Positions 1 through 15,870 are shown, numbered from the stretch's first letter. The stretch: 64,000 nt of DNA from Rotaria sordida (GCA_905250125.1 CAJNOL010000004.1:496001-560000), one strand, 5' to 3'. The notes: generated by a model not told the origin, from the sequence alone. Numbers and translations: made by a program.

Positions 1-242
1 ACACAACAAATGCATCAGAGTAATACAATATATTAATTAAGGGAAGATAGATATTTTTATCTCAGAAGCAGGCAGATTAAAAAAAAATGAGAATAAGAAT
101 CTAGATATATACATCTATAAATAAAAGAAAAAAAAAGAGTAGTGAACACCGAGATATTTTGATTAAGTTAATAACCGTAGTGGTAATCTTTAGAACAGGT
201 TCCTGTCGTTGTTTGTGTATCAAACTATAAATAAGAAGAAAA

Positions 243-3785
<3,543 letters not shown>

Positions 3786-6490
3786 TATATGATTTAATCA
3801 ATATTTTCTATGTAAATATAAAAAAAACAATTCATATGTAATTAATAATATATTTCATTATGTTATGCATCTAACAACTTACCTTGTAATATTGTATTAA
3901 AGAAAAAAAAAACGAGAATTAAACTATATTAGAAAACATAGAAGAGATATGTGTTAAATGAGACTCGCTCGAGTGTAATTCTACTCTTTACAACTACTAC
4001 TGTTGACAATATAACGACAACGATAGCATGATGTTAATTATGATTCGTTCAGCATTTGTCGCTTATCCTATACAGGCAAGCACAGTTACCATAGAAGGTC
4101 TTTCTTTTCTTTTCTTTCTATATTCAGTTGAACGACAAAAGACGACAGCCTATGGCGACTATGGAATACGAAGAAAACAAAGAACGTTTGGAAAAAAGCA
4201 AACGATGACAACACGCAACAGAGTGTAATGTCGTTTTTCATTGTAATACACTGTTAGTAAGCAGGAAAGTTCGCTCTATACGACGTCGAATCATCTCCGT
4301 TTCTCGTTTTTTTTTCTTTTTTTTTTCTACTCCTTCTTCTTCTTTTATTCTTTTGTATGACAACAATTGAATACTTTGAGAAACGACAAAAAAAAGGGGT
4401 GGACGAGAACAAGATCATGTTAGTAACTTTTCTCAATGATGGATGTCGTTCTTTTGTCAACTTAGGAGAGAAAATGAGCTAAAGTATTTCTGAACATTCT
4501 ATTCAATAAACCCTAATTTTATATATTAAAAAAGGCAAACGTAAAAGAAACAAGTGGTACATATATATGAGTTTTGTACAAGACATCTAATATTCATATA
4601 TAAAATGATAGATGCCATAGATTTAATGGTGATAGGAAACTGATTTTAATGAATGTTAGTTCTTCTGAAATTGTAACAAAACAAATAATATATATGTATA
4701 TACATATATATGAGTAAAAGAGAGAGTTATGACATGATGAACAAACAATTTCTTATCGGACGATGTTCATTAATTGACTGTTCCGAAGAGGAAAAAAATC
4801 GAGAAAAGTATTGAAGAATAAACTTGAAAGCTTTATTGACTGTTCTATTTGTAGAAAGCACAAACATTAAACGAAAAAAAAAAAATCAATTATTAAATAA
4901 CAACGCCGAAGTATTGAATTAATATGTTAGCATATGAAACAGCTTCTTTTCCTTCCTCAGTTAACGATTATTAAATCTATCAATTATATAACTTTACTTA
5001 TTGATTCATATTTCCTTAGAAACAAAAAAGTCGTCTAATCTTTTTTCTTTTTTTTTCTTTATTCAATAAAGCGAAAGTTTAATTAGTAACTTTTAAGTAT
5101 GCGCTTTCCTTTTTTTTTTCTATTAATTGAAAATTCATTTAATAAACTTTTGGAATTAACAAAGCTTGAAAAAAATGTATAGAAAAAAAAAGAATCTATT
5201 TTGACACGAGAAGAAAAATGTCATTCACTTGCATCTGCTAATTCCATTGTTCCTAAACTCTTATTATATGATATTCTTTCTTTTTTTTTTCTATATTTAC
5301 ACCTACATATAAATTTATTCTCAAGAGAAAAACAATAAATACAAATATTCAATCAACAAGTTAATTTACTACAGGATATAGGCTATTGTGAATCAAATCA
5401 ATTTTTAAGACATGTCAATAATAAAACAGATTCTAGAAATACAAAAGATAAAAAAGAACTCTTGATGAGATGATAAATCTAAAATAGATCTATTCTCGTT
5501 CCGTATAAACGGAAATGAGATCAGGTGTATCCGATTGAAAACTGCTAATTTACGATTATTGTTCAAATACATTGTAGCGAAAAAAAATTGTCTTGAATAA
5601 ATACAATAATTTCTTTTTATATTATTATTGTGATTATTAACATTTCAACGTGTTACATTCATATTTAAAGACATATATAACTAAATTTTTGAATAAAAGT
5701 TTTAGCCTCTATCATAGTTGAAACAAAAAATTCCCATGGTTAAATCTCTTGAGATATTTTTTAATTAATAGAGGAAAAAAAATCAGCTGCTTTTGAGACA
5801 ATTCATTGATTTATTCACCAGTGTGTAAATCAAATTTTATATTTATGTATGATTTAATAAATGTCAATTCATGATGGATTTATTATAAAATATACTAATT
5901 AATTTTACTTCAATATTATATATACTTTGTTGAACATGCAATAGTTTTGATTATAACTATAATGAGATTAATAAATAAACGGAAATTTAGAAAGATTAGT
6001 TGATTGCCTATGGAGGAAATCGTTTCAATAAAGATCTTCCTTGTTTACTATAGAGTTCAATGAAGATGATAGTAGTGTCAATATAGATGAAATAAATTTT
6101 CTCTTATATCAGAGAGGACACCATCGGATACCCTAATGAATCTATTAAATACAGAGTATCCACAATGGTATACCGTTACCAGAATGTCATAGAAATCTCT
6201 GGATACTTTATGGGTTTTTAATACTTGATTATAAATTGTTTCTAAATATCCAATCTACTAACTTGTTAAAAGATTTTTCATAGAAGAGTGTAGAAATTGG
6301 ACAGGTATCTATATACTGAGACAATTCTCAGTAAGGTACCCAACCAAGATCGTGTGACATACGGAAAACAGAGTACCAAAAAAACACTCACATAGATCTC
6401 ATTTTCAATAGAATAGAGAGATAGAACATGAAATTCTACACATTCCCATCTTTTTATTTTGTTTTTAGCTGAAGCCAAAAGAAAACTGTT
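3786..6490. other. Gene-free AT-rich interval upstream of MFSD6-like gene
   Basis: This is the 5' flank of the MFSD6-like gene and presumably holds its promoter and 5' UTR. It has many homopolymer A/T runs. The open frames on either strand are short, low-complexity and lack recognisable domains or splice-supported extension. I see no RNA gene. Confidence 0.5.
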
Positions 6491-6494
6491 TTTG

Positions 6495-6835
6495 TAAACT
6501 AAATAGTCCTAAAGAGTCTATCACTTTTGGACGTTTCGAATGATAATCATATTACCCGTAACTTTTCTATTATAAACCAAATATGAAGATTAAATACGTA
6601 GATCAATGTAGTTTTTTCTATTCCACAAAATGACATATTATTCAGTTTATGCAGGGTCAGACGTCTGACTCTGCATAAACTAATCGATATGGAATTTTGT
6701 AGAGTATGAAAAACTACGTTGATATACATTATTAGTTTTCATATTGAGTTTATAAAAGAAATAATTATAATTACCATAGTTCTTATCGAAAACGCTCAAA
6801 ACTGATACACTCCTAAAGAGCATTTAGTCTTCGAA
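6495..6835. repeat. Spacerless palindrome (fold-back element), about 340 bp
   Basis: The centre is AGACGTCT at 6659-6666. The 19 bases on each side (6644-6662 and 6663-6681) are inverted copies with one mismatch. Imperfect inverted homology then continues outward for roughly 170 bp per arm. For example, AGTCCTAAAGAGT near 6505 pairs with ACTCCTAAAGAGC near 6810, and a TTTATAA/ATTATAA stretch occupies matching positions in both arms. There is no loop. No coding potential is seen. It is best read as a fold-back or MITE-like repeat; arm limits are approximate. Confidence 0.75.
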
Positions 6836-7875
6836 ATTTTTTTTTTTTTGTATTCAACAAAACAAATAATAAATACATAGGCATGTGCAGAATTCATAAT
6901 AACAATTATTTAAAACAACTTTTCTCATTATGTATGCACATTATATTTATAAATAAAATACTTTTCTTTAAATTTTGTAAAAAACTATAGCTAATAATGA
7001 CAATATTTTTATTCATATTGAAGTGTAAAACGAATTATGAATGTTAGAACTTTTTATAGCTTATGTTCTTTTTTTTTAATAATGATGGAAAAAAACTAAT
7101 GATTGCCTATAAAACAGTGAACAACTGTTATATGTATATTTTAAAATATAAAGAATAAAATCGATTCAATTTATTATTCTCTTAGAAAGTATGTTTATTT
7201 AAAAATTCCATAACACTTCAGTAGTTGAATCTATTTACATGTTTCTTTCGTTGTTTGATTCCATACTCACCTAAGTTTTATTAGGTATGTTTCACATAAA
7301 ATGGCTGTACCTATGAACATTAGGAAGGAAGAGAAAGAATAACCTTGCCTTTCGACTACCTTGCGGTATGACATACTACCGAGTGGCAGATTCAGTAGCT
7401 CAGTATGTTCTCTACAACTAATATTAGCTGTAGCTCTAGACAGAGGACAATCTGACTCAAACGTCTTGCACTCGATTGCTTGAGCTCCCCGTGCACAGTA
7501 GTACCTTATGGGTACGTGTCGAACAACATAGTCACTTAGTCATGGGGGGTTATGAACATTAGAATCTAGATTATTCTATTCGTCGCCAAATTTGAGTTAT
7601 CTAAGACACAAATAAAGTGATGTGAAATAAAAATTTTTAATAAACATGACATAAAATTATTTCAAAGCTCACGGATAATGCTTCAATTGTTCAAAAGTTA
7701 TTCACGTTCTTTTTTGTTCGGCAGACTATTAGAACATCCTGTATTGTTTCATAAACTTTTTCTAGTCTACTTTTATTTATATTTCTTTTTGTAGAGGAGT
7801 CTTACAGAGAAATATTTGCATTTGTGCACTGTATATGTTCATCACATAACCTTCTTTTTTTTATTTCTTTTATTA

Positions 7876-8500
7876 TAGCAACAATATATACAGATGCTCT
7901 TTTATTAGTATTAGTACTTATAGATTAGATGACAAAAGACAAACATATTTAAAAACTAAAATTATTTCCTTTTTTCTGTTAGGTTTTCATATACGTGCTA
8001 CAATATTATTTATATATCGTGTTCATCGATTTACAACATATGCATAATTATAATTTTCTTCTTGTCTTTTAGCATTAATAGCATTAGATTGAGCACGTCA
8101 AACTTTATCAATGTAACCACTAATAAAAAAAAAAGACGATAATTACATTACACACAACACACGTATTAACAAATTATCATCATATAATATTTGATATTAC
8201 GTGCTAAACATAAATTTTATGTATAACATGTCTTGTTATATTTGATTCACATTTTTTTTTTTGTTATGTCAATTATCAACATCAAAAACTGAAAATCAAA
8301 TTATAACTAAATCAATTAGCGGAACATTATTCATATTATCAACATCTTTTGCTTTATTTATTGATAGATTGACACATTTTTATATTCATATTCATCATTT
8401 TTTTGATAATAATGATATGTTAAATATATTTAATCATCTATTTAATACGACAATGTGCCAAATGTTTACGATTAACATCATCAAAAATACATTTATGATA
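7876..8500 (+). pseudogene. Possible decayed multi-exon gene fragment
   Basis: Three short stretches follow splice-acceptor-like sites: after TTATTATAG at 7878, after CTGTTAG at 7983 and after TTGTCTTTTAG at 8072. They translate to hydrophobic peptides ending at stops, for example ATIYTDALLLVLVLID and GFHIRATILFIYRVHRFTTYA. The third gives ALIALD, stop, ARQTLSM. An open frame at 8261-8503 continues in a hydrophobic style (ISGTLFILSTSFALFIDRL). This could be a decayed multi-span membrane protein, perhaps a receptor, but no family is recognisable. Chance open frames in AT-rich DNA remain possible. Confidence 0.2.
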
Positions 8501-8574
8501 TAATCATAGTATAATATGTTCGATTATATTTCTTATACATTCTGTATCAGTGACATTTCTGGAACAGTTTGAAT

Positions 8575-9175
8575 GTAGATAGTCGTCATGGCTGACAAGA
8601 GAGCTATTTCAACTGTAATTCGACGTTTGAACTCATATTTAGCCTATAACGAAGTCTCGATAAAGCTAGAAAAACTTTAGAAGAGTTCGTGCCTATAGGC
8701 TATTGAAGCCGAATCATGACCATTTTATTCGACCTGAGATTCAGCCCATAGATAGGTCTAATGATTCTTAGAATACCATGAAAGTTTCAGCCGAAAAGAA
8801 TGTTTCTTTGTCAAGATATTAAATTTCTAACAAATGATTGCTGGCCACAGACATATAACAATAATCAAGTTTATGTGGAAATTCAATATGTTGACAGAGG
8901 AACATTTTTTTCAACTGAAACTTTCAGGAAATTTCTAAGGATCATTAGATCTACTCTATGGGCTGGATTTCAGGTCAAAATATCATTACTCTATTTTTCA
9001 GTACATACCTAAAAATGGGTCGAAAATGCAGTAAAACAGTCATACCTTGGCACCAGAGGCCCAAGAGTGCGAATGCTTTTAAATTTTTTTCTAGCTTCAT
9101 CAAGATTTTGTTATGGACTCGATATGAGTTCAAACGGCGAGGTCTAGTTCGAATAGTTCTCTCATGAGTACCAGC
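8575..9175. repeat. Fold-back repeat, family F2 copy 1
   Basis: Left arm about 8598-8810, right arm about 8890-9172. Paired blocks include GTTTGAACTCATAT (left) with ATATGAGTTCAAAC (right), CAGCCCATAGA with CTATGGGCTGG, and GAAAGTTTCAG with CTGAAACTTTC. The sequence order CATGACCATTTTATTCGACC, then CAGCCCATAG, then TAATGATTCTTAGA is shared, diverged, with repeats near 19270-19760 and 59190-59700. No coding function is seen; the open frames here are side effects of the repeat. Confidence 0.65.
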
Positions 9176-9871
9176 GTTGTTCGACATATATTCACAATGT
9201 AGTGTGTTCTAACCTTAGTATTACCAATCATGAAATGATCCGGAACAAGTCACTAACAGCTGCCAGTCTCGCATCATTCGTCCGATAGCATGCTGACTAT
9301 GCTGTAACATACAGATGCTCTTATGGTTCGTTCGTGCACCTGGAGAATTCAAGCAATTGAGCGCAAGAACTCTGCATCAGGCTGAACTTCTGTCTAGAGC
9401 TACAGCTAGTATTAGTTGTAGGAAAGATATTGAGCTATTAAATCTGCTGCTAGGAAGTGTCTCATACTGCAAGATAATCAAAAGGTAGGGGATTCTTCCT
9501 TCTTTCGTGAATATAGATTAAATCGATATAAATATTTTCATCATAATCTTTTCATTGCCTATCGAGCTATGTATATTAATCATATAATATTATTTAGTTT
9601 TTAAATAACTTCTTTTCGGCGCATAATTTCGACAACCAATTAAAGAACTTATATGAGCACGAGCAATAGAATAAATGCAAATTTATTATACTTTTGTTTT
9701 AAAATGAGCAAGAGAAAAAAAAACTCTAAGTCATATTTATTATTTTTATATATAGTTGCTTTAAAAAAAATGAATATAAATTTTTATAATTATGATATTG
9801 TGCAATTGCTTGTATTTTTCTAGAAAAATAAAAACAAAATTGACTTTTTTCTTTTTTTTTTTATAATTAAT

Positions 9872-12563
9872 TCATATATTTACTGGTGCATTTGATTTTG
9901 TATTATTATTATAATTTTCAGATAATTCAGCTTTAGTTTGATATGTATCTGTTGATGTACCAGCAATTAAACCATATTGACCATCATGTACTGGACGTAA
10001 ATTTTGATCACCAAGTGGTTGATCAAACCAACGACGACTAGCAACAACACTTGATTCACGTCCATAATCTGGTGTTGGATTTTGATTACTATAAGTTGGT
10101 TTTGTACTCTAGTAAATAAAACAATGAAACAATATCTCATTTGATATCAATTTAATCAAACCTTTTGCATTAACATTGGAACAGTTCCTAAATTTCGTTG
10201 TGAATCAGGTGTACCTACAGCTTTATCAGAAGAAAATGTCGCCAATGTAAATTCTGTCGGTTGATATTCCCTATTATTATCACGTGAATGTTGTCTTGAT
10301 GATTTTGATGTTGAGGGTAATTTTAATACAGGCATAGTATTTGAAGTTCGATTATTTGATGATGTATGTTTAGTGTCAATCAATGCTTCACCATTATATA
10401 ATGAACCTGGTTTTGATAGAATAATTGTCTTTGCTAGAAATGAAGAGAAAGACTTTCTCTATCTAATAGTGTATGCACTATCGAATTCTACTGCGTACCG
10501 TTGATAGGTGGCGCTATGATTATGGCAGAATGCAGCGAAGGTAGTGCCACCTATGAACGGCACGCAGATATATATATATATATATATATATCATTTTTGG
10601 GTGAAAACGTTACAGCCGACTTTCAAACATACTTTTTCCTCGATTCCGTCCGCCACCTTCGAGTGGTTGTAATTTACCATTAGGTGTCATATATAAAACT
10701 TCAGCTTTATTTGGACTTGGTTGTTCATGATTGATCATCATTGATGAAGGTAGACTATCATAAGTAAAAGCATTACTTGTTTCAGGTTTGATCTAGAAAT
10801 AAATAAATTAAAATGAATATTTAAACATATAACAGAACAAAAAACAAAAGAATATTTTACCAATCGTCCCGATGCTGTTCGATAATAGATTACTTCTTGA
10901 ATCATATCATAATCAACTGCCGACGGATCATAAGCTAGGGCAACTTCAGTTGATGTTGGTTGTGTTGCATCGATACCAATTGATTTTTTGTGTACTTTAT
11001 GTGGTTTTGGACGTGGTTTTGGTGGAGGTGGTGGAGGAGGTGCAGTTGATTGTTGAGGAGGTGGTGATGGTGGTGGAGGTGGAGGTGCAATTGATTTACG
11101 TCTTTCCATTATTTCTCTATGTTGATGATCTTTACATCGACACCAATCGTAAACAACTTGATTATCTTCAACATGCATAACATGATGACGACAATTACAT
11201 GTGTCTTTTATTTTGTTTTGTTCTAATGCCAATAATTCCCAATGTTTTAATTTTGATTTAGGATTTTCATGAAGATTTTTTTTCTTTGTACTTTTTTTTC
11301 GTTTTTTCTTTTTTAATGGTTTCGAAAAAAAATCTGAATTTTCATCAATGTCTGTTGGATTTTGACGATTAATATATAAACGATTTAATTCATCTAAATC
11401 TTCAACTATTAAGTCACCATTTGTTGCTTTTTTTTCTAATTTTAGTTTTTCTTGCTTATTATTTACATAATTTACAGTTGATTCAGACATTATTTTACCT
11501 TTAACATGTGTCGTTTGATCATCATCATCATCGCCGTCGTCTTCATCATTATCATCATCTGAACCTAAATGAAATAATGATTTATGAAAATTGACTTATA
11601 AGATTCAAGAGAAATTTAATATAAAACAAAAAAAACAATGTTTATGAAACAAATGATTTCCTACCATGAGGAATGTTTACTCGTCTAACATTATATGGTT
11701 CTATTGTATAATTTGAATTAAATGATGGTGGTACCTTTTTATTTTCTAGGCGATTAACCTAAATTTTTGAATAAGAAATTAATTTAAAAAAAAAATACTT
11801 TTTCAAATTAAGTAACATACCTGTTTGATAAGCATATTAGCAAGTGATTCAGGCAAAGCTGCTGGACCAAGAAATCTTGTTGGTATACCTTTGGTTGGTT
11901 CAATTTTAATTCTAAAATCATTGTAATATTCTTTTGTATTGTATTATACAGATTAATTCTTATCTTACCGTACAAAACTAACTCTATTATGTGGTTCGTC
12001 TTCTCCTTCATAATCTTTATCACGATTTTCATCATTTTCATATTGATTTTGATGTTGATAATGATGATCACAATATTGTTCACGTTCATGTTGTAATGCA
12101 GTTATATGATTTTTACATAAATTTAAATGTCTTGGATCATAACAACATGAATGATATTTGTGTAATTGAAAATATTTAACATTTTTTATTTCAGGAAAAT
12201 AACATTGTAATAATTTTCTTGCTTCTTGTTTTGTTAAATTTTTCTTTCGACTTAATGCATCTATTTCTGCACGTGATAACGATGGTGGATGATGACGTGC
12301 TACACGACGTTCTTGTTGCATACCAATTGGTTTAATATAAACATGTGATTGGCGACACATAAAACAATCATATTCAGGATCACGCTCAGGTTCTTTTTCA
12401 ACAGTTATTAATGATGATGCATGAGGATTTGAATTTAATGGTGATGGCATATTATTTGAAAAATTTCGATAACGAGGTGTTGTCTCTGTTGTCTGAAAAG
12501 AAGATATAGGTTTAGATTAATTATCATATATAAAAATTTCTTTTTCTTTTAACTTACTGCCAT
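9872..12563 (-). CDS. Unrecognised Cys/His-containing proline-rich protein, 680 aa
   Basis: Eight exons: 12563-12558, 12492-11969, 11911-11821, 11758-11665, 11564-10861, 10792-10678, 10433-10162, 10108-9872; phases join throughout. Exon 1 encodes only Met-Ala before a GTAAGT donor. The N-terminal third has paired Cys/His (DCFMCRQSH; HSCCYDPRHLNLC; CDHHYQHQ). A central acidic run (SDDDNDEDDGDDDDD) is followed by a lysine-rich patch, then CNCRHHVMHVED and WCRCKDHQHRE, then two polyproline tracts. The C-terminal part is Ser/Thr/Asn-rich. There is no signal peptide or membrane span, so an intracellular protein is likely. The Cys/His spacing could bind metal but matches no zinc-finger class I know. 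Polyproline suggests SH3, WW or profilin contacts (inference). Intron 6 holds a GC-rich hairpin (10492-10566). Confidence 0.8.
10492..10566. repeat. GC-rich hairpin inside an intron
   Basis: Two 25-base arms, 10492-10516 and 10542-10566, are inverted copies with three mismatches (core ATAGGTGGC / GCCACCTAT), separated by a 25-base loop. It is much richer in G+C than its surroundings and is followed directly by an AT dinucleotide run at 10568-10591. It lies in intron 6 (10677-10434) of the 680-residue protein gene. It could be a MITE footprint, or a stem able to form an RNA hairpin when the minus-strand gene is transcribed. Confidence 0.7.
10568..10591. repeat. AT dinucleotide microsatellite
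   Basis: An uninterrupted (AT)n run directly flanking the intronic hairpin, as often seen beside inserted small repeats. Confidence 0.8.
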
Positions 12564-13364
12564 TGTGTGCAACTCGTTGTGTGTCTAGAGACGAAACGGT
12601 TAACAACAAACTAAATGTGTGTATGTGTTGAAGATTGATGTATATAGATGCAAAAATAATAAACAGACAATTAACAAACGAAAAATGATGCATTAAAGCT
12701 TTTAGATGGCATTCATCATATGGTGATCGAGCAATTTTCTTGTTTGCTTTTTAGCATTAAAAAAAAGAAATTGTATTTCTTTTACTAACTCTCTGTTTCT
12801 TTTTGTTTTATCACGGTAAAGTAAAGACAAATACGAAAAACTAACAATCGACAATTATTAAGTGTGACAGTTTGTTTTTTTTCAAAAAGCCATAGTTACT
12901 TTGCTATCGTTATGTTCGATTTTTTTGTGATGCAGTCAATGATAAAATTCATCTTCTTAATTCTAGAATAGAAATTTCACACTTAAAAAGCAACTAAAAG
13001 GATACTTTAAATACAAATGCTTGTGATTGATTTGACTATTGTAAAAGAGATTATGTAATAGTTCGAAAATGAATCAAGCCTCTCCCTCCACTTAAGAAAA
13101 GTTGATCACTGTCGAAGATATCAAAAGTGAGATCAGTACATGGTTTTACTATCGAAAATCTGTGATTACATAATCAACTTGACAATATATTCTTTTGGAT
13201 ACTTTCCATGTTGTCTTCTTTGCCCAAAAAAAGTTGATCTTTTCGATAAAAATCGATGTTGCCATGGACATATGGTTGTAAAATTGAAAGTATATGATCC
13301 AATAATGAACATCTTTGTTGGTAGACTCATTATTTTTATAAAATCTTCTGACTCCTTTTCTTCT
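12564..13364. other. 5' flank of the 680-residue protein gene
   Basis: AT-rich sequence that presumably contains promoter and 5' UTR. Overlapping open frames on both strands at 13140-13385 show no domain and no splice support. Nothing else is identifiable. Confidence 0.4.
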
Positions 13365-14795
13365 TTCACGAGAGAATATCCCTAACTATCAAATCGCTTT
13401 TTGATCGAATATATGCTCAAACAATAGACCTTGTGAGGTATCATATATCCTATAATGTTTGGTTTTCCAGACCTCCAAAGCAGAAATGTGCGATTATTAC
13501 TATTACTAGTTTTTCTGTACTACTATACTAATATATTCGATATCTTGATTAAATATGCTCCGATTCGACTCAAATTTATATGAATACTAAGATACTCAGT
13601 ACTGATTAAGGTTTCAGAGTTTGAAGATAAATCATTGTTCATTATCGAAGATATATGTTTATTTAACATACTGATTAATTATTAAAAAGCAGCATGTATT
13701 CTTGCTTAAAGATTCAAGTATGAATTCATCTGATATTCTCAGCACACATTCATTCATGGTGAGCATGCATGTGGAAATGTCAGGTCAGGTGTCGATGCTT
13801 TAATTAATAAAAATTGGAACCATGAATTCGTAAACTTTTATGATGAACATACGGTACTGATATACTAAACTTAATTTTTCATAGGTGTCGATATCTTGCT
13901 TATGTATTTCACTGATCCAAATTAAATCTTTTTTTTTGTTTGAATGCGTTCTTTGCATAGAATCGTTGATTGTCGAAATCGGTAAAGAGCATTATTTGTA
14001 TGCTGATGTAGTTGGCAAGAGAATTATATGTAAAGTGAAGAAGGAGTATCTGGATGAGCTATATCCGCGTTGAATATACATATATATTTAATCACAATAA
14101 TTAATTTCTACTACTATTACAAATATCATGAATATGATTTGTTTCTCATGTTTATTCATTGGGTACAATTTATCGTGACTATATACTATGTATGGAACAT
14201 TTTTTCAACAACTATCACTTCCAGTGATTAAATGATTCACTCCATTTTTGTTGTTTTTGTTGATTCTATTCTGATTTATAAATATGTGACTGAAAATAGA
14301 TCACATGATGTAAAGTACATGAATTTTTCTTTCAGTTTTTATTAATTAAAGCACCAACAAATAAGCTAATATTTTCACAAGCATTTTCACTATGAAATGA
14401 ATGTGCGCTGAAAATATCAGATGAATTCATACTTTCATCTTTAAGCAAGAATACATGCTATTTTTTAATAATCAATCAGTAGACCAAACAGATTCATATC
14501 TTCGATAATAAACAATGATTTATCTTCAAACTTTGAAATCTTAATCAGTACTGAGTACCTTAGTATTGATATAAATTTGAGCTGGATCCAAGCATGTTTA
14601 ATCAAGATATCGAGTCTACTAGTATAGTAGTACAGGAAAACTAGTAATAGTAATAATCGCATATCCCTGCTCTGGAGGGTCTGGTAAACTAAACCCTTGT
14701 AGGATATATGATAGCTCACTGAAGTTTATCGTTTGAGTATATACTCGATCAAAAAGCGATTTGATAGTTGGAAATGTTCTCTTGTGAGTGTTAAA
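13365..14795. repeat. Fold-back element A with long terminal inverted repeats (family F1)
   Basis: The left arm, about 13365-13815, begins ACTATCAAATCGCTTTTTGA. The right arm, about 14335-14795, ends with its inverse, TCAAAAAGCGATTTGATAGT. Paired internal blocks include ATTATTACTATTACTAGTTT with AAACTAGTAATAGTAATAAT, CAGTACTGATTAAG with CTTAATCAGTACTG, and GCTTTAATTAATAAAAA with TTTTTATTAATTAAAGC. The loop of about 520 bp carries no recognisable gene. The arms are 70-85% alike by eye. Element B (18115-19265) has the same arms. No transposase is present, so it would be non-autonomous. Confidence 0.75.
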
Positions 14796-15870
14796 GTACT
14801 AAATCCTTATTATTGCTTGTCATACGGAGTATCATAATGTGATTATTGTAGTCATTATTGATTAAGAGATTTTTCTCACAAAAGAAAATGAAAACTAAAT
14901 AAAACATTGTACAGTTTAATAAAACCAATGTCTTTACAGATCGTACTGGTCTCGATTGTTAAAACTAGGAGATATATTAGTTGTAAACATCGAAAAATTT
15001 ATACATAAAAATTTACGTGTGTTCTATCGGTTTGTCATGATTTCTACATTAAACACTTTAACTGAAAGTAATTTATTATTTATTTGTTAAATATTCAACA
15101 AATGACATCATATTTGACTATTATTTTGTATTGATCACCAATCAACCTTGTTCATTAGAAGATCAAGGATAAATCCTCATAAAATTTGAAGAAATAGGAA
15201 CAATTTTATTGTACATTTATGCACGAGTAAGTTTATGCAAACAAAATGAATAGAAGACATGCGTATTTTAAATGACGGCAACATTTTTTCTAAATCAGTT
15301 ATATATTTTAAATAGACAAAATAGAATAACCTTTTTACATTATAATTAAAATTTAAAAAAAGTATTAGATAATTGTTGTATGTTGAATAATAAAAGCATA
15401 GAGCGGCTGTTTTAATAAATGTATTAATCTGTTTCTTCACGCTGATTTTTTTTATAGCAATGTATGTAAATAAAAAAGACGGAAATGAAAAGTAGTTTGA
15501 TCCAATGATACGTAGAGAGAAATGTTATAAAACACTTGAGTTGAGGAAAAAATAATGTATCATGTGTTTATATTAAATCATACTCTACTTGTATTTTAAG
15601 TGTCGAGGTGGGCGACTAGAAGTAGGGAGTGTGACCACCGTTAGTAATAATGAGTCGTTGCAAGGCTCTGCAAAACATTATGATTTTTCCTATCGTATAG
15701 ATAAATTCCAAATAAAAGAAATATTCTTGTTCTTGTTCTTCTTTTTTTTCTCCTTTCTGTATTTCTTTTTTTCATCATTTCTTCAAAAAAGAAACGCATT
15801 CCAATAACAACTAAGCGCAATCGTGTTAGTTATAGCACCATTCTTCATTTTGATGTTCTTCATCACCACA
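14796..15870. other. Upstream region of the ANFW precursor gene
   Basis: No gene recognised. A TATAAAA box-like sequence lies at 15526-15532, about 340 bp before the precursor start codon. It could drive that gene through a longer 5' UTR, but in DNA this AT-rich it is weak evidence. Confidence 0.35.

Larger units (their letters stand above)
7317..9512. repeat. Inverted-repeat composite; arms about 7317-7555 and 9165-9512
   Basis: The left arm contains ATTAGCTGTAGCTCTAGACA (7422-7441). The reverse complement of the right arm contains the same block with one change, along with matching flanks (GGAAGGAAGA, CAACTAATA, GTGTCGAACAAC). The left arm looks internally deleted relative to the right. 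A third, longer copy in the orientation of the left arm sits at about 51630-52135. Between the arms lie another fold-back element (8575-9175) and possible gene debris (7876-8500). Boundaries are approximate. Confidence 0.65.
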
